Assembly: GCA_947455935.1 (NCBI GenBank)
Contig: CANGPV010000006.1
Coordinates: 1 to 45,823, forward strand
DNA from: Comamonadaceae bacterium
Lineage (GTDB): Bacteria > Pseudomonadota > Gammaproteobacteria > Burkholderiales > Burkholderiaceae_C
Reading direction: 5' to 3'
DNA: 45,823 bases
Positions 16,236 through 25,793 of this stretch are shown one piece after another (within the stretch, counting starts at the first letter, position 1; each line of letters opens with the position of its first letter). A model generated the notes under the pieces. It saw only the letters and a list, made by a program, of their open reading frames with translations. It had not been told where the DNA came from and made no database searches. Made by a program: the position numbers and the translations under genes.

Positions 16236-17146
16236 TTTTCGCCAAAGAGACCCTGAGGGCGCACCAACAAGAACAGCAAGGCCAATACGTAGGCGAACCA
16301 AATTTCAATACCTCCACCGACATAGGGGCCTAAAAACACTTCGGAGAGTTTCTCGCCCACACCGATGATGAGGCCGCCCATGATGGCGCCTGGCACCGAG
16401 GTGAGGCCGCCCAAAATCACCACGGGCAAGGCACGCAAAGCAATGGTAGCCAATGAAAACTGCACCCCTAATTTGCTGCCCCAAATCATGCCAGCCACCA
16501 AGGCCACCACACCAGCCACGCACCACACAATGACCCAAATGCGGTTCAAAGGAATACCGATGGATTGCGCGGCTTGGTGGTCGTCGGCTACTGCCCGCAG
16601 GGCTCTGCCCGTGGCAGTTTTTTGGAAAAACACCGACAGCAAAGCCACCAACAAAGCGGCGATGAGTGCCGCAATCAAATCTTCTTGGTTGATCAACAAG
16701 CCGCCTTGGAACACATTCTCAAATGCCATGACGGGGTCTTTGGGCATACCGATGTCGATCTTGTAAATGTCATTGCCAAAAATTGATTGGCCAAGACCTT
16801 CCAAGAAGTACGCAATGCCCAAGGTGGCCATCAGCAAGGTGGTGCCCTCTTGGTTAACCAGTCGGCGCAACACCAGTCGCTCAATCAACCAAGCAACGAT
16901 GAACATCACGCCGCCCGCCAACACAAACGCCATCAGGTTCACCAAAATCGGCTGCGTCAAACCCGTTAGCACAGGCAACCATTCGGCAAACCGCGCCATG
17001 GCCAAGGCCGCAAACAACACCATCGCACCTTGGGCAAAATTGAACACGCCCGAGGCTTTGTAAATGAGCACAAAGCCCAAAGCGACCAGCGAATACAACA
17101 TGCCCGCCATCAGGCCGCCCAACAAAGTTTCAAGAAAGAATGCCAT
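16217..17146 (-). CDS. livH: LivH-type ABC permease
   Basis: A 309-residue permease with about eight hydrophobic segments. The family signature LYSLVALGFVLIYKASGVFNF is near the N-terminus, and the loop TGRALRAVADDHQAAQSIGI is the coupling segment. LGGLTSVPGAIMGGLIIGVGE near the end is also typical. The start is ATG 17146, five bases after livG, in a short operon gap. The stop codon is inside a strong hairpin (16199-16235). It would form the translocation pore with LivM in the inner membrane. Confidence 0.93.
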   Translation of the reverse strand: MAFFLETLLGGLMAGMLYSLVALGFVLIYKASGVFNFAQGAMVLFAALAMARFAEWLPVLTGLTQPILVNLMAFVLAGGVMFIVAWLIERLVLRRLVNQEGTTLLMATLGIAYFLEGLGQSIFGNDIYKIDIGMPKDPVMAFENVFQGGLLINQEDLIAALIAALLVALLSVFFQKTATGRALRAVADDHQAAQSIGIPLNRIWVIVWCVAGVVALVAGMIWGSKLGVQFSLATIALRALPVVILGGLTSVPGAIMGGLIIGVGEKLSEVFLGPYVGGGIEIWFAYVLALLFLLVRPQGLFGEKIIDRV

Positions 17147-17150
17147 GGTG

Positions 17151-17933
17151 TTAATGCCCCGTACCTAAATAGGCGCTGATCACCTCGGGGTTACGGCGCA
17201 CCTCATCGGGCGTACCGTCCCCAATTTTTTTGCCGTAGTCCAGCACCACCACACGGTCGGAAATATCCATCACCACACCCATGTCGTGCTCAATCAACAC
17301 CACGGTGGTGCCAAACTCGTCGTTCACATCCAAGATGAAGCGACACATGTCTTGCTTTTCTTCCACATTCATCCCAGCCATGGGTTCGTCCAGCAGTAGC
17401 ACCTGGGGCTCTAGCGCCAACGCACGACCCAAGTCCACACGTTTTTGCAAACCATAAGGCAGCTGCCCCACCGGGGTTTTGCGATAAGGCTGAATTTCCA
17501 GAAAGTCGATGATTTCTTCGACTTTTCTGCGGTGGACCATTTCTTCACGCTCAGCCGGTCCCCAACGCAGCGCTTGCAGCAGCAGATTGCTTTTCATGCG
17601 CAGATTGCGACCCGTCATGATGTTGTCCAGCACGCTCATGCCTTTGAACAAAGCGAGGTTCTGAAAGGTACGCGCCACGCCCATGACCGCGACTTGGTGC
17701 GAGTCCATGTGGCTGAAGGTTTGACCGCGGAATGTGATGTTGCCTTGCTGGGGTGTGTACACGCCGTTGATGCAATTGAGCATGGATGATTTGCCCGCGC
17801 CATTGGGGCCGATGATGGCGCGGATTTCATGCTCGCGCACATTGAAGCTGATGTCTGACAACGCTTTGACACCACCAAAGCTCAGCGAAATGTTGCTCAC
17901 ATCCAATATCACATCGCCAATGGTCTTGCTCAT
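17151..17933 (-). CDS. livG: LivG-type ABC transporter ATPase
   Basis: A 260-residue ATPase of the branched-chain amino acid / HAAT family. Walker A is GPNGAGKSSML, followed by ARTFQNLALFKGMSVLDN (Q-loop), the signature region LPYGLQKRVDLGRALA (a LivG-type variant of LSGGQ), Walker B VLLLDEPMAGMN and H-loop VVLIEHDMGVVM. It pairs with LivF. Its ATG overlaps the end of the acyl-CoA ligase gene by four bases (ATGA), which ties transport to CoA activation at the translational level. Confidence 0.93.
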   Translation of the reverse strand: MSKTIGDVILDVSNISLSFGGVKALSDISFNVREHEIRAIIGPNGAGKSSMLNCINGVYTPQQGNITFRGQTFSHMDSHQVAVMGVARTFQNLALFKGMSVLDNIMTGRNLRMKSNLLLQALRWGPAEREEMVHRRKVEEIIDFLEIQPYRKTPVGQLPYGLQKRVDLGRALALEPQVLLLDEPMAGMNVEEKQDMCRFILDVNDEFGTTVVLIEHDMGVVMDISDRVVVLDYGKKIGDGTPDEVRRNPEVISAYLGTGH

Positions 17934-19876
17934 GCGGCACGCTCCACAGGCGCAAACAGTTTGGCGTCACTCAAACGCAGCGTGGCGCTGACACTGCCTG
18001 TTCGGCCATCTTCAAACTTGACCGCGGTTTCAATGAACTGCTCTGCCAAACCTTGGTACAAAGCATCGACCAAGACGGCGTATTTCTCTGCGATATACCC
18101 ACGCCGAACCTTGTTGGTGCGGGTGAGTTCGCCATCATCAGCGTCCAGTTCTTTGTGCAGCACCAAGAAGCGGCTGATCTGGCTGCCAGCCAGCATGGTG
18201 TCTGCGGCCAAATCGGCATTGACCTTTTCCACGCACTCCAGCATGAGTTGGTAGACCTCGGTTTTTTGCGCCAAATCGGTATAGCCCGCATAGGACAGGT
18301 TGCGTCGCTCGGCCCAATTGCCCACCGCTTCAAAGTCGATGTTGAGCATGACACACACTTTGTCGCGGCCATCGCCATAAGCCACCACCTCTTTGATGTG
18401 AGGGAAAAACTTCAGCTTGTTTTCGACATATTTGGGCGCAAACATAGCGCCGTCGTTGGCGCCACCTTGCAAGCGCCCCACGTCTTTGACGCGGTCAATG
18501 ATTTTCAAATGCCCATGGCTGTCGATAAAGCCCGCATCATTGGTGTGGTACCAGCCATCTGCCGTCAACACCTCCGCCGTGGCTTCGGGGTTTTTGTAAT
18601 AGCCTTTGAGCAAGCCGGCAGACTTCACCAACACCTCGCCCTGCTCGGAGACTTTGATTTCTACCCCTGCACAGGGAATGCCCACGGTATCGGAGCGGGC
18701 CTCATGGTCAGGCTGTAAACACACAAACACTGCCGTCTCGGTCGAGCCATACAGTTGCTTCAAGTTGATGCCGATGGCGCGGAAAAAATTGAACAAATCA
18801 GGACCGATCGCTTCACCCGCCGTATAGGCCACACGCACACGCGAAAAACCGAGGTTGTTGCGCAGCGGCCCATAGACCAACAGATTGCCCAAGCCATACA
18901 ACAAACTGCCTAACAAGCCTATGGACTGCCCGTCCATGCGGGCAGGCCCATAGCGTTTGGCAATGTCCATGAAGTAGGCAAACATGGCGCGCTTGGGTGC
19001 GCTTGCATCTTCCATGCGGATCATCACGCTGGTGAGCATGGCCTCGAACACACGCGGTGGCGCAAAATAATAGGTGGGCCCAATTTCTTTCAAATCGATA
19101 GTGACGGTGGCCGAGGACTCGGGGCAATTCACCACATAGCCACAGCACAACCATTGCGCATAGCTGAAGATGTTTTGCCCAATCCAAGCGGGCGGCATAT
19201 AGGCCAAAACTTCTTCATGCTCATCCAAATGGTCAAAGTCGGCACCGGCTTTGGCGCGGTCTAGCAATGTGCGATGGGTATGCACCACACCCTTGGGGTT
19301 GCCGGTGGTGCCGGAAGTGAAAAACATGGCGGCCACATCGTCAGCTTGGTTGCTTGCCACGGCTTGTTCAAAAAATGCAGGGTGTTGCTTGGCAAACTGC
19401 TCGCCATGCTGCTGCAAGTCGGCCAAACTGGCTAAGCCGGTTTGCTGGTAGTTACGCAAGCCTCGGGGGTCGTCAAAATAAATATGCGCCAGCCCTGCAC
19501 AGTCGGGGCGAATTTCCAGCAATTTATCCACCTGCTCTTGGTTTTCCACCACCGCAAAACGTACCTCGGCATTGTTGATGGGGAACACATATTCAGTGGC
19601 GACCGCGTCTTGGTAAAGCGGCACAGGAATCGCGCCCAAGCTTTGCGCTGCCAACATGCTGGCGTACAAACGTGGACGGTTGGCGCCCACCACGATCACA
19701 TGTTCGCCACGTTGCAACCCTGCTTGGTGCAATCCACAGGCCAAAGTTTTCACCATTTCTGCCAAAGCCGACCACGACAGGCTTTGCCAAATGCCATATT
19801 CCTTTTCACGCAAAGCCGTGGCCGCAGGCCGTCGAGCCGCATGTGCAAGCAACAAGTGGGGAAAGGTTGTGTCCAT
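17930..19876 (-). CDS. Long-chain-type acyl-CoA ligase (AMP-forming)
   Basis: A 648-residue adenylate-forming enzyme, first gene of the Liv operon. The P-loop is MFFTSGTTGNPKGVVHTHR near 190-208, followed by QLYGSTETAVF, GWYHTNDAGFID (the GWxxTGD-type hinge) and, near the end, a long-chain-type ELTRTNKVRRGYI in place of the PTxKxxR segment. It resembles FadD15/ACSBG-type ligases, often found with HAAT transporters in Burkholderiales. It would make an acyl-CoA from the imported acid using ATP. The presence of a second, PaaK-like ligase in the same operon suggests two related substrates or a primary and auxiliary enzyme. Its promoter must lie in the 71-base divergent region shared with the Crp/Fnr gene. 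Confidence 0.88.
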   Translation of the reverse strand: MDTTFPHLLLAHAARRPAATALREKEYGIWQSLSWSALAEMVKTLACGLHQAGLQRGEHVIVVGANRPRLYASMLAAQSLGAIPVPLYQDAVATEYVFPINNAEVRFAVVENQEQVDKLLEIRPDCAGLAHIYFDDPRGLRNYQQTGLASLADLQQHGEQFAKQHPAFFEQAVASNQADDVAAMFFTSGTTGNPKGVVHTHRTLLDRAKAGADFDHLDEHEEVLAYMPPAWIGQNIFSYAQWLCCGYVVNCPESSATVTIDLKEIGPTYYFAPPRVFEAMLTSVMIRMEDASAPKRAMFAYFMDIAKRYGPARMDGQSIGLLGSLLYGLGNLLVYGPLRNNLGFSRVRVAYTAGEAIGPDLFNFFRAIGINLKQLYGSTETAVFVCLQPDHEARSDTVGIPCAGVEIKVSEQGEVLVKSAGLLKGYYKNPEATAEVLTADGWYHTNDAGFIDSHGHLKIIDRVKDVGRLQGGANDGAMFAPKYVENKLKFFPHIKEVVAYGDGRDKVCVMLNIDFEAVGNWAERRNLSYAGYTDLAQKTEVYQLMLECVEKVNADLAADTMLAGSQISRFLVLHKELDADDGELTRTNKVRRGYIAEKYAVLVDALYQGLAEQFIETAVKFEDGRTGSVSATLRLSDAKLFAPVERAA

Positions 19877-19903
19877 AACAGGGAGCGTATATTAGGGGGG
19901 ACT

Positions 19904-19933
19904 TTGACGCTTTTTTGTCTTGGCGACGACAAT
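19904..19933 (+). promoter_or_regulatory. Possible promoter of the Crp/Fnr gene
   Basis: TTGACG (19904-19909) and GACAAT (19928-19933) are 18 bases apart. The -35 is good and the -10 weak. It lies in the short divergent region between the acyl-CoA ligase and the regulator, where the regulator itself could bind. I see no clear FNR or CRP palindrome. Confidence 0.3.
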
Positions 19934-19947
19934 TCAGGGAAGACCCT

Positions 19948-20664
19948 ATGTCTAACGATCTCACCCTTCACCAACGCAGACGCCCACCCACCACCACCGA
20001 GCTGACCAACATTCCTTGGCTGCAGCTGCTGGATGAGGCGGAGCAAAGCTGGGTCAAAGATCAAATTGTGGTGGGCGACGCCTTGACAGGCGACATGGTG
20101 TGTCGCTTTGGCAGGGCTCCCACCTATTGGTTTGGCGTGGTGCAAGGTTTGCTGAAAATGAGCGCCGACAACATACAAGGCGATAGCTTCACCTACGCAG
20201 GTTTGTCAGCGGGAGGCTGGTTTGGCGAGGGCACCGCCCTCAAGCGCGAACCTTACCGTTACAACGTGCAAGCGCTGCGCCCCAGCGTCGTGGCTGGTCT
20301 GCCCATTGACAGCTTTCACCGATTGCTAGAGCAATCCATTGGCTTTAACCGCTTTGTCATGAATCAGCTCAACGAGCGTTTGGGTCAATTCATTGCCGCG
20401 CGAGAAATTGACCGCATGACCAACCCCGACAGCCGCGTGGCCCGCAGCTTGGCAGCACTGTTCAACCCCGTGCTGTTCCCAGGTGTCGGCGAAGTGCTGC
20501 AGATCACCCAGCAAGAGTTGGCGTATTTGGTGGGTTTGTCACGCCAACGGGTGAATGTGGCTTTGCAGCGCTTGGTGGCAGAGGGTTGGATCAAAGTGAC
20601 CTACGGCGGTGTTCGTGTGCTCAACCTCACCGCCTTGCGCAGCCATACACTCGACACCCCATGA
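19948..20664 (+). CDS. Crp/Fnr-family transcription regulator
   Basis: A 238-residue regulator: an N-terminal cyclic-nucleotide-type beta barrel (YWFGVVQGLLKMSADN, GGWFGEGTALKRE), a long dimer helix, and a C-terminal winged helix with the HTH ITQQELAYLVGLSRQRVNVAL. Only one Cys is visible, so an FNR-type iron-sulfur cluster is ruled out; the effector is unknown. ATG 19948 has AGGGA eight bases upstream; an in-frame TTG at 19915 is rejected. It is divergent from the Liv/CoA-ligase operon, which it probably controls. Its stop overlaps the start of the pseudouridine synthase gene (ATGA). Confidence 0.9.
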   Translation: MSNDLTLHQRRRPPTTTELTNIPWLQLLDEAEQSWVKDQIVVGDALTGDMVCRFGRAPTYWFGVVQGLLKMSADNIQGDSFTYAGLSAGGWFGEGTALKREPYRYNVQALRPSVVAGLPIDSFHRLLEQSIGFNRFVMNQLNERLGQFIAAREIDRMTNPDSRVARSLAALFNPVLFPGVGEVLQITQQELAYLVGLSRQRVNVALQRLVAEGWIKVTYGGVRVLNLTALRSHTLDTP

Positions 20665-21437
20665 ACGACACCCTCACCCGACTGAACAAACGCATGGCCG
20701 AACTCGGCCTGTGCTCGCGCCGCGAGGCCGACGACTGGATCGCCAAGGGCTGGGTGAAGGTGAATGGCGAGGTGGCGGTGCTGGGCAAACCGGTCAGCCC
20801 CTTGGACCGCATCGAGGTGGACAAACTCGCGCGCGGCCAGCAAGACAAACAAGTCACCATCATCTTGCACAAACCCATGGGCTTTGTCAGCGGCCAAGCC
20901 GAAGACGGCCACACCCCTGCCATCAACCTGATCGAGGCCGGCAACCGCTGGCGCGACGACCGCTCACCCACCCGCTTTGTGCCGCGCCAACGCATGGGCT
21001 TGGCCCCCGCTGGCCGCTTGGACATCGACTCGGTGGGTTTGCTTGTGCTCACCCAAGACGGGCGCGTGGCGCGGCAGTTGATTGGCGAGAATTCCGACGT
21101 GGAGAAAGAGTATTTGGTGCGGGTGCAATATGGGCGCTTGCCCGCAGGCGAGGTGCAAACCGATGTGCAGGCTTTGTTTCCCCCAGAACAACTGGCCCGG
21201 CTGTGCCACGGCTTGGCGCTGGACGGCCAAGCACTCAAACCCGCCAAGGTCGACTGGCAAAACCCGGAACAACTGAGGTTTGTCTTGAAAGAGGGCAAAA
21301 AGCGGCAAATCCGGCGCATGTGCGAGCTGGTGGGCCTGACCGTCGTGGGCTTGAAGCGGGTGCGCATCGGCCGCGTCAAGCTGGGTCAACTGCCGGTGGG
21401 CCAGTGGCGGTATTTGGCGGCGGGAGAGGTGTTTTAG
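20661..21437 (+). CDS. RsuA/RluF-family pseudouridine synthase
   Basis: A 258-residue RNA modification enzyme. An S4 RNA-binding domain (RLNKRMAELGLCSRREADDW) leads, followed by the catalytic domain with Asp in AGRLDIDSVGLLVLTQDG and the RluB/E/F-type motif KKRQIRRMCELVGL. The end (LPVGQWRYL) favours the RluF group, which isomerises a uridine in 23S rRNA or in a tRNA, but RluB/RluE cannot be excluded. ATG 20661 gives the normal N-terminus; an upstream in-frame extension inside the crp gene is rejected. It is translationally coupled to the Crp/Fnr gene, although the functions look unrelated. Confidence 0.88.
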   Translation: MNDTLTRLNKRMAELGLCSRREADDWIAKGWVKVNGEVAVLGKPVSPLDRIEVDKLARGQQDKQVTIILHKPMGFVSGQAEDGHTPAINLIEAGNRWRDDRSPTRFVPRQRMGLAPAGRLDIDSVGLLVLTQDGRVARQLIGENSDVEKEYLVRVQYGRLPAGEVQTDVQALFPPEQLARLCHGLALDGQALKPAKVDWQNPEQLRFVLKEGKKRQIRRMCELVGLTVVGLKRVRIGRVKLGQLPVGQWRYLAAGEVF

Positions 21438-21441
21438 GCCT

Positions 21442-21470
21442 CTTGAAAACTCCACCCCAAACCCCTATAT
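21442..21470 (+). promoter_or_regulatory. Sigma-32 (heat-shock) promoter of htpG
   Basis: CTTGAA (21442-21447), a 14-base spacer and CCCCTATAT (21462-21470) match the RpoH consensus CTTGAA-N13-15-CCCCATNT closely. It lies 70 bases before the htpG ATG, and HtpG is a known RpoH target. Transcription would start near 21477, giving a leader of about 60 bases. No good ribosome site is visible before the ATG. Confidence 0.8.
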
Positions 21471-21538
21471 GACAATTCATGTTGCGTCAGCTCGGTCTGG
21501 CGCTTTTTCTTGATTTCACTTCTTCTTTTGCAAACCCC

Positions 21539-23479
21539 ATGAGCACCCAAAAACACGCCTTCCAAGCCGAAGTGGCCCAACTGCTGCACTTGGTCACCCA
21601 CTCGCTGTACTCCAACAAAGAAATTTTTCTGCGCGAGCTGATCTCCAACGCGTCTGACGCTTGCGACAAGCTGCGCTATGAAGCACTCAACAACGCCGCT
21701 TTGTTTGAGGACACACCCACACTGGAGATCCGCGTGGCGTTTGACAAGAAAGCCAAGACGCTGACCATCAGCGACAACGGCATTGGCATGAGCGAGCAAG
21801 AGGCGATTGACCACCTGGGCACGATTGCCAAGAGCGGCACCCGCGACTTCATGAGCAAGCTCAGTAGCGACCAGCAAAGCGACGCCAAAGACCAAGGCTC
21901 GCTCATTGGCCAGTTTGGCGTGGGCTTTTATTCGGGCTTCATCGTGGCCGACAAGATCGTGGTGGAAACCCGCCGCGCCGGTGCCACCCCCGCCGAGGGC
22001 GTGCGCTGGACCAGTGGCGGCAGCGGCGACTTTGAGGTGCAAACCATCGCCCAAGACCAACGCGGCACGCACATCATCTTGCACCTGCGCGACGACGCCG
22101 ACGAGTACCTGAGCAACTGGAAGCTCAAGTCCATCATCAACAAATACTCTGACCACATCGCCTTGCCCATCCTGATGCGCAAAGAGGAATGGAAAGAAGG
22201 CGAAAACGACCAACCCGGCGAGATGGTGGTGACCGACGAGTGGGAAACCATCAACAAAGCCTCGGCCCTGTGGACCCGCCCGAAGAAAGACATCACAGAA
22301 GAACAACACGCCGAGTTTTACAAAGCCATCAGCCACGACTTTGAGCCGCCGCTGGCCTGGAGCCACAACAAAGTGGAAGGCAGCACCGAATACACCCAAC
22401 TGCTGTATCTGCCCAGCAAAGCGCCGTTTGATTTGTGGAACCGCGATAAAAAAGGCGGCATCAAGCTGTATGTGAAACGCGTGTTCATCATGGACGACGC
22501 CGAGGCCTTGCTGCCCACCTATTTGCGTTTTGTCAAGGGCGTGGTCGACTCCGCCGATTTGCCCCTGAACGTGAGCCGTGAGTTGCTGCAAGAAAGCCGC
22601 GATGTGAAAGCCATCCGCGAGGGCAACACCCGCCGCGTGCTGTCCATGTTGGAAGACTTGGCCAAACACGACGCACCCGCTGCGGACGCCAGCGACGAGG
22701 ACAAAAAAGACGCGGGCAAGTTCACCAAGTTTTACGCCGACTTTGGCGCGGTCTTGAAAGAAGGCTTGGGCGAAGACTTTGCCAACAAAGACAAGATCGC
22801 CAAGCTGCTGCGCTTTGCCAGCTCCACCACCGACACGGTGAGCGTGGGCTTTGCCGACTACAAGGCCCGCATGAAGGAAGGCCAAGAGGCCATCTTCTAC
22901 ATCACCGCCGACAGCTTGGCCGCGGCCAAGAACAGCCCGCAACTGGAAGTGTTCCGCAAAAAGGGCATTGAAGTGCTGCTGATGAGCGACCGCGTGGACG
23001 AATGGGCGCTGGGCTTTTTGAACGAGTTTGACGGCACGCCGCTGCAAAGCGTGGCCAAGGGCGCGTTCGACTTGGGCAAGCTGCAAGACGAAGAAGAAAA
23101 GAAAGCCGCCGAAGAAGCCGCCGAAACCTTCAAGCCACTGCTGGCCAAACTCAAAGAGGCTTTGAAAGACAAGGCCGAAGACGTGCGCGTCACCTCGCGC
23201 TTGGTGGATTCACCCGCTTGCTTGGTGGTGAAGGACGACGGCATGTCGCTGCAACTGGCCCGCATGTTGAAGCAAGCCGGCCAAAGCGCGCCCGAGAGCA
23301 AGCCGATTTTGGAAGTGAACCCCGAGCACCCGCTGGTGAAAAAGCTCGACACGCCTGACGGTCAAATCCATTTCCACGATTTGGCGCACATCGTGTTTGA
23401 CCAAGCCCTGCTGGCCGAAGGCGGCATGCCCGAAGACCCGGCGGCTTATGTGAAACGGGTGAATGCTTTGTTGGTTTAA
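21539..23479 (+). CDS. htpG: HtpG, bacterial Hsp90 chaperone
   Basis: A 646-residue ATP-dependent chaperone. The GHKL ATPase domain shows [30 protein letters not shown] and [12 protein letters not shown]; the middle domain shows [17 protein letters not shown]. The family length in E. coli is 624; the extra residues are mainly acidic loops. ATG 21539 (MSTQKHAFQ) fits the family; an in-frame ATG at 21479 would add 20 residues but lies at the predicted transcript start. A heat-shock promoter precedes it. Its end overlaps the converging srkA gene by four bases. Confidence 0.97.
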   Translation: MSTQKHAFQAEVAQLLHLVTHSLYSNKEIFLRELISNASDACDKLRYEALNNAALFEDTPTLEIRVAFDKKAKTLTISDNGIGMSEQEAIDHLGTIAKSGTRDFMSKLSSDQQSDAKDQGSLIGQFGVGFYSGFIVADKIVVETRRAGATPAEGVRWTSGGSGDFEVQTIAQDQRGTHIILHLRDDADEYLSNWKLKSIINKYSDHIALPILMRKEEWKEGENDQPGEMVVTDEWETINKASALWTRPKKDITEEQHAEFYKAISHDFEPPLAWSHNKVEGSTEYTQLLYLPSKAPFDLWNRDKKGGIKLYVKRVFIMDDAEALLPTYLRFVKGVVDSADLPLNVSRELLQESRDVKAIREGNTRRVLSMLEDLAKHDAPAADASDEDKKDAGKFTKFYADFGAVLKEGLGEDFANKDKIAKLLRFASSTTDTVSVGFADYKARMKEGQEAIFYITADSLAAAKNSPQLEVFRKKGIEVLLMSDRVDEWALGFLNEFDGTPLQSVAKGAFDLGKLQDEEEKKAAEEAAETFKPLLAKLKEALKDKAEDVRVTSRLVDSPACLVVKDDGMSLQLARMLKQAGQSAPESKPILEVNPEHPLVKKLDTPDGQIHFHDLAHIVFDQALLAEGGMPEDPAAYVKRVNALLV

Positions 23480-24465
23480 GCCATCAACTCAATTTGCTCT
23501 CTGAGCGTGTCGCACTGCCCCCGCCAATAGTCGGCGGTGCCAAACCACGGAAAGTGCATGGGAAAGGCCGGGTCGTCTTGGCGGCTGGCCAACCATGCGC
23601 TGTAGTGAACGATGCGCAAGGTGCGCAGCGGCTCAATCCACTGCAACTCTTGTCGGTCAAACGCTCGCATGGCTTCATAGCCTTCTAAAACAATGGCTAT
23701 TTTTTGACGACGCTCTAACTCATCGCCATGCAACAGCATCCACAGGTCTTGCACTGCGGGCCCCATACGGGCATCGTCAAGGTCCACGAAATGCGGCCCC
23801 GCTTCTGGCATACCTTCAGGCGTCCACAAAATATTGCCGGGGTGACAGTCGCCATGCAGACGTAGTATCTTGATCTGCTCTGGCATACGCGCTTGCACCA
23901 TCTCAAGAGCTTGGTTACACAAACCTAACCACTGCTGTGCCACTTCAGGCGCTACCCAACGGTTGCTCATCAACAATTCACGCGAAGCCTCGCCAAAGGT
24001 ATGGATGTTCAGCGCAGGTCTGTGTGTGAACGCGCTTCGCTCGCCCACCAAGTGCATCCGCGCCATCAAGCGGCCAATCCACATCAGCACCTCGGGGTCG
24101 TCCAATTCAGGAGAACGTCCACCACGGCAAGGGCTGACACTGAACCAAAACTGCCCGTCCTCTCCGTCATGGGTGATTCGTGCTTCATGCAAGCTCATCC
24201 CTTTGAGTATGAGCGGCCCCACCACCGGAATGTCCTCGGCCATCAACTCTGCAGTGAAAACGTGTTCCTCACGAATCTGCGCTTCACTCCAACGCTGGGG
24301 ACGGTAAAACTTGGCCACCACCGTGCTGTCATCATCCAAATGAACTTGGTAGACACGGTTTTCGTAAGAGCTCAGAGCGCTCAAGCGCCCGTCCACCGGC
24401 AGACCCAAGCCACTTAATGCATCCAACACCACCGAGGGCGTGAGCGCTTGGTAGGGGTGACTCAC
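23476..24465 (-). CDS. srkA: Stress response kinase SrkA (YihE)
   Basis: A 329-residue APH-fold Ser/Thr protein kinase, almost the same length as E. coli YihE (328). Opening: [25 protein letters not shown], the YihE hallmark. Catalytic loop [13 protein letters not shown] (HxDxxxxN) and metal Asp in [16 protein letters not shown]. In E. coli it protects stressed cells from programmed death. The start is GTG 24465, directly after the TAG of the DUF1840 gene, so the two are coupled. The converging htpG is also a stress gene; co-location may be chance. Confidence 0.92.
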   Translation of the reverse strand: MSHPYQALTPSVVLDALSGLGLPVDGRLSALSSYENRVYQVHLDDDSTVVAKFYRPQRWSEAQIREEHVFTAELMAEDIPVVGPLILKGMSLHEARITHDGEDGQFWFSVSPCRGGRSPELDDPEVLMWIGRLMARMHLVGERSAFTHRPALNIHTFGEASRELLMSNRWVAPEVAQQWLGLCNQALEMVQARMPEQIKILRLHGDCHPGNILWTPEGMPEAGPHFVDLDDARMGPAVQDLWMLLHGDELERRQKIAIVLEGYEAMRAFDRQELQWIEPLRTLRIVHYSAWLASRQDDPAFPMHFPWFGTADYWRGQCDTLREQIELMA

Positions 24466-24789
24466 CTACACGCCCCACATGATAGGCTGACCTGCTTTGA
24501 GGCAACGCTCAAGCATGTCAATGATGGGTTTACTTCGTTGCCGCAAGCTGATGGCTTCAAAGCTGGGGGGCGCATGGCCTTGGGCCTTGGCTTGGGCGAT
24601 GGCTTGTGCCTGCGCTGCTTCCTGCGCCTTCACAGCTTCTTGCAAGGCTGAAATAGCGGCGGCCATATGCGCTGGCTCGATGATGCCCTTGGGCTCAACA
24701 GCTTTGCCGATCAGTTGCAAAAACTGTCTGCCTTGCGGCTCTAAAAGAATCAGGTCGCCGGCGGCTTTGGATTTAAATTTGTAAAGCAT
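24466..24789 (-). CDS. DUF1840-family protein
   Basis: A 107-residue protein beginning MLYKFKSKAAGDLILLEP and ending RSKPIIDMLERCLKAGQPIMWGV, which is the DUF1840 pattern of betaproteobacteria. The middle is an Ala/Gln-rich helix (about 48-70). No function is established; length is normal for the family. It sits immediately upstream of srkA with no spacer and 15 bases after the alpha/beta hydrolase gene, suggesting a three-gene operon. Confidence 0.85.
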   Translation of the reverse strand: MLYKFKSKAAGDLILLEPQGRQFLQLIGKAVEPKGIIEPAHMAAAISALQEAVKAQEAAQAQAIAQAKAQGHAPPSFEAISLRQRSKPIIDMLERCLKAGQPIMWGV

Positions 24790-24804
24790 CTTGCCATTGT
24801 GCGC

Positions 24805-25638
24805 TTAAGCCAAGGGCAGGCACTGCAAGAGCGTTTCATTGAAGGTGTGCGCCGCTTCAAACTGTACCCAGTGACCTGCGTTTTGAATGACATGGAATTG
24901 CTGGAGATCACACGCGCTCAGCAAATCGGGCAGCAAATGCAAGGAACCTTGGTACAAGGCGTCTTGCTCGCCCCAAATGCCTGACACCGGACAGCGCCAA
25001 TCTTTTTGCAAGGCCAACAAAACATCGCTTCGGGCAATGCGTCTTCTGCGCAAGCGGTCACGCAGCACATTGTGTTCTTGCATGGCCAGCAGGTCTGGCG
25101 TGATGTTGTCCTCATCATGAATCATGATGGCCAACAAATTGTTGCGGTGTACGGCCATGCGCTCTTCGCTCGTCATGCCCACTTTAAAACCGCGCATATT
25201 GGGGATGTTGTTGGACAAGCCCAGTCCTGGCACGCCCACCAACACCATGCGCTGTATCAATGCAGGTTGTTGTGCGGCCAAAAACCCTGACATCAAACCG
25301 CCGAAGGAGAACCCCACCACGTCCACAGCTTTGCCTTGAAACAAAGCTTGCAGGCCCAGCGCTAATGGATGCGCTAAATCATCGGCATCCTCGGCCCCTT
25401 GGGGTAATGCGGAGTCACCTAGGCCAGGTGTATCTAAGGCCCACACAGCGCGTGTTTGGCTCAAGGGCAAGACATTGCGCACCCAATGGTTCCAACTGCC
25501 GCTGCCACCGTGTAACAGCACCAAGGGGTTATCGGCAGCTTCGTTCCACACATGCCACACCTGTGAGCCTGCATCGGTCTGTAATTCAATGCGTTGTGCT
25601 TGACCCAAGGCACGTTCGAGTTCTTGGTTTAAATTCAA
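24805..25638 (-). CDS. Alpha/beta hydrolase
   Basis: A 277-residue alpha/beta-hydrolase-fold protein. The oxyanion segment LLHGGSGSWNHW is at about 40-51, the nucleophile elbow VVGFSFGGLMSG carries Ser in GxSxG, an acid is likely in the ISGIWGEQDALY segment, and the catalytic His is in NAGHWVQFEAA near the end. The layout is that of MhpC/BphD-like or esterase-type hydrolases; the substrate is unknown. The start is TTG 25638: an in-frame TAG lies two codons upstream and no ATG is nearby, so the start is fairly firm despite the rare codon. Confidence 0.85.
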   Translation of the reverse strand: MNLNQELERALGQAQRIELQTDAGSQVWHVWNEAADNPLVLLHGGSGSWNHWVRNVLPLSQTRAVWALDTPGLGDSALPQGAEDADDLAHPLALGLQALFQGKAVDVVGFSFGGLMSGFLAAQQPALIQRMVLVGVPGLGLSNNIPNMRGFKVGMTSEERMAVHRNNLLAIMIHDEDNITPDLLAMQEHNVLRDRLRRRRIARSDVLLALQKDWRCPVSGIWGEQDALYQGSLHLLPDLLSACDLQQFHVIQNAGHWVQFEAAHTFNETLLQCLPLA

Positions 25639-25661
25639 TACCTACCTGCGCTGTCGAATGC

Positions 25662-25685
25662 AAAACGCCCACTGAAAAGTGGGCG
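25662..25685 (-). terminator. Rho-independent terminator after tRNA-fMet
   Basis: On the minus strand CGCCCACT, TTTC, AGTGGGCG is a perfect eight-base stem followed by TTTT. It lies just after the tRNA and closes the spc-alpha operon plus tRNA unit. Confidence 0.8.
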
Positions 25686-25694
25686 TTGTGTGTT

Positions 25695-25771
<77 letters not shown>

Positions 25772-25793
25772 TCGTGTGAGGAGATTGTAGCTG

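Noticed and set aside
20609-21472. Plus-strand 287-codon frame within the pseudouridine synthase gene
   Set aside because: Arg/Pro/His-rich shadow frame of a clearly recognised gene.
21434-23086. Minus-strand 550-codon open frame opposite htpG
   Set aside because: Long antisense frame caused by codon bias of htpG; low-complexity composition and no family resemblance.
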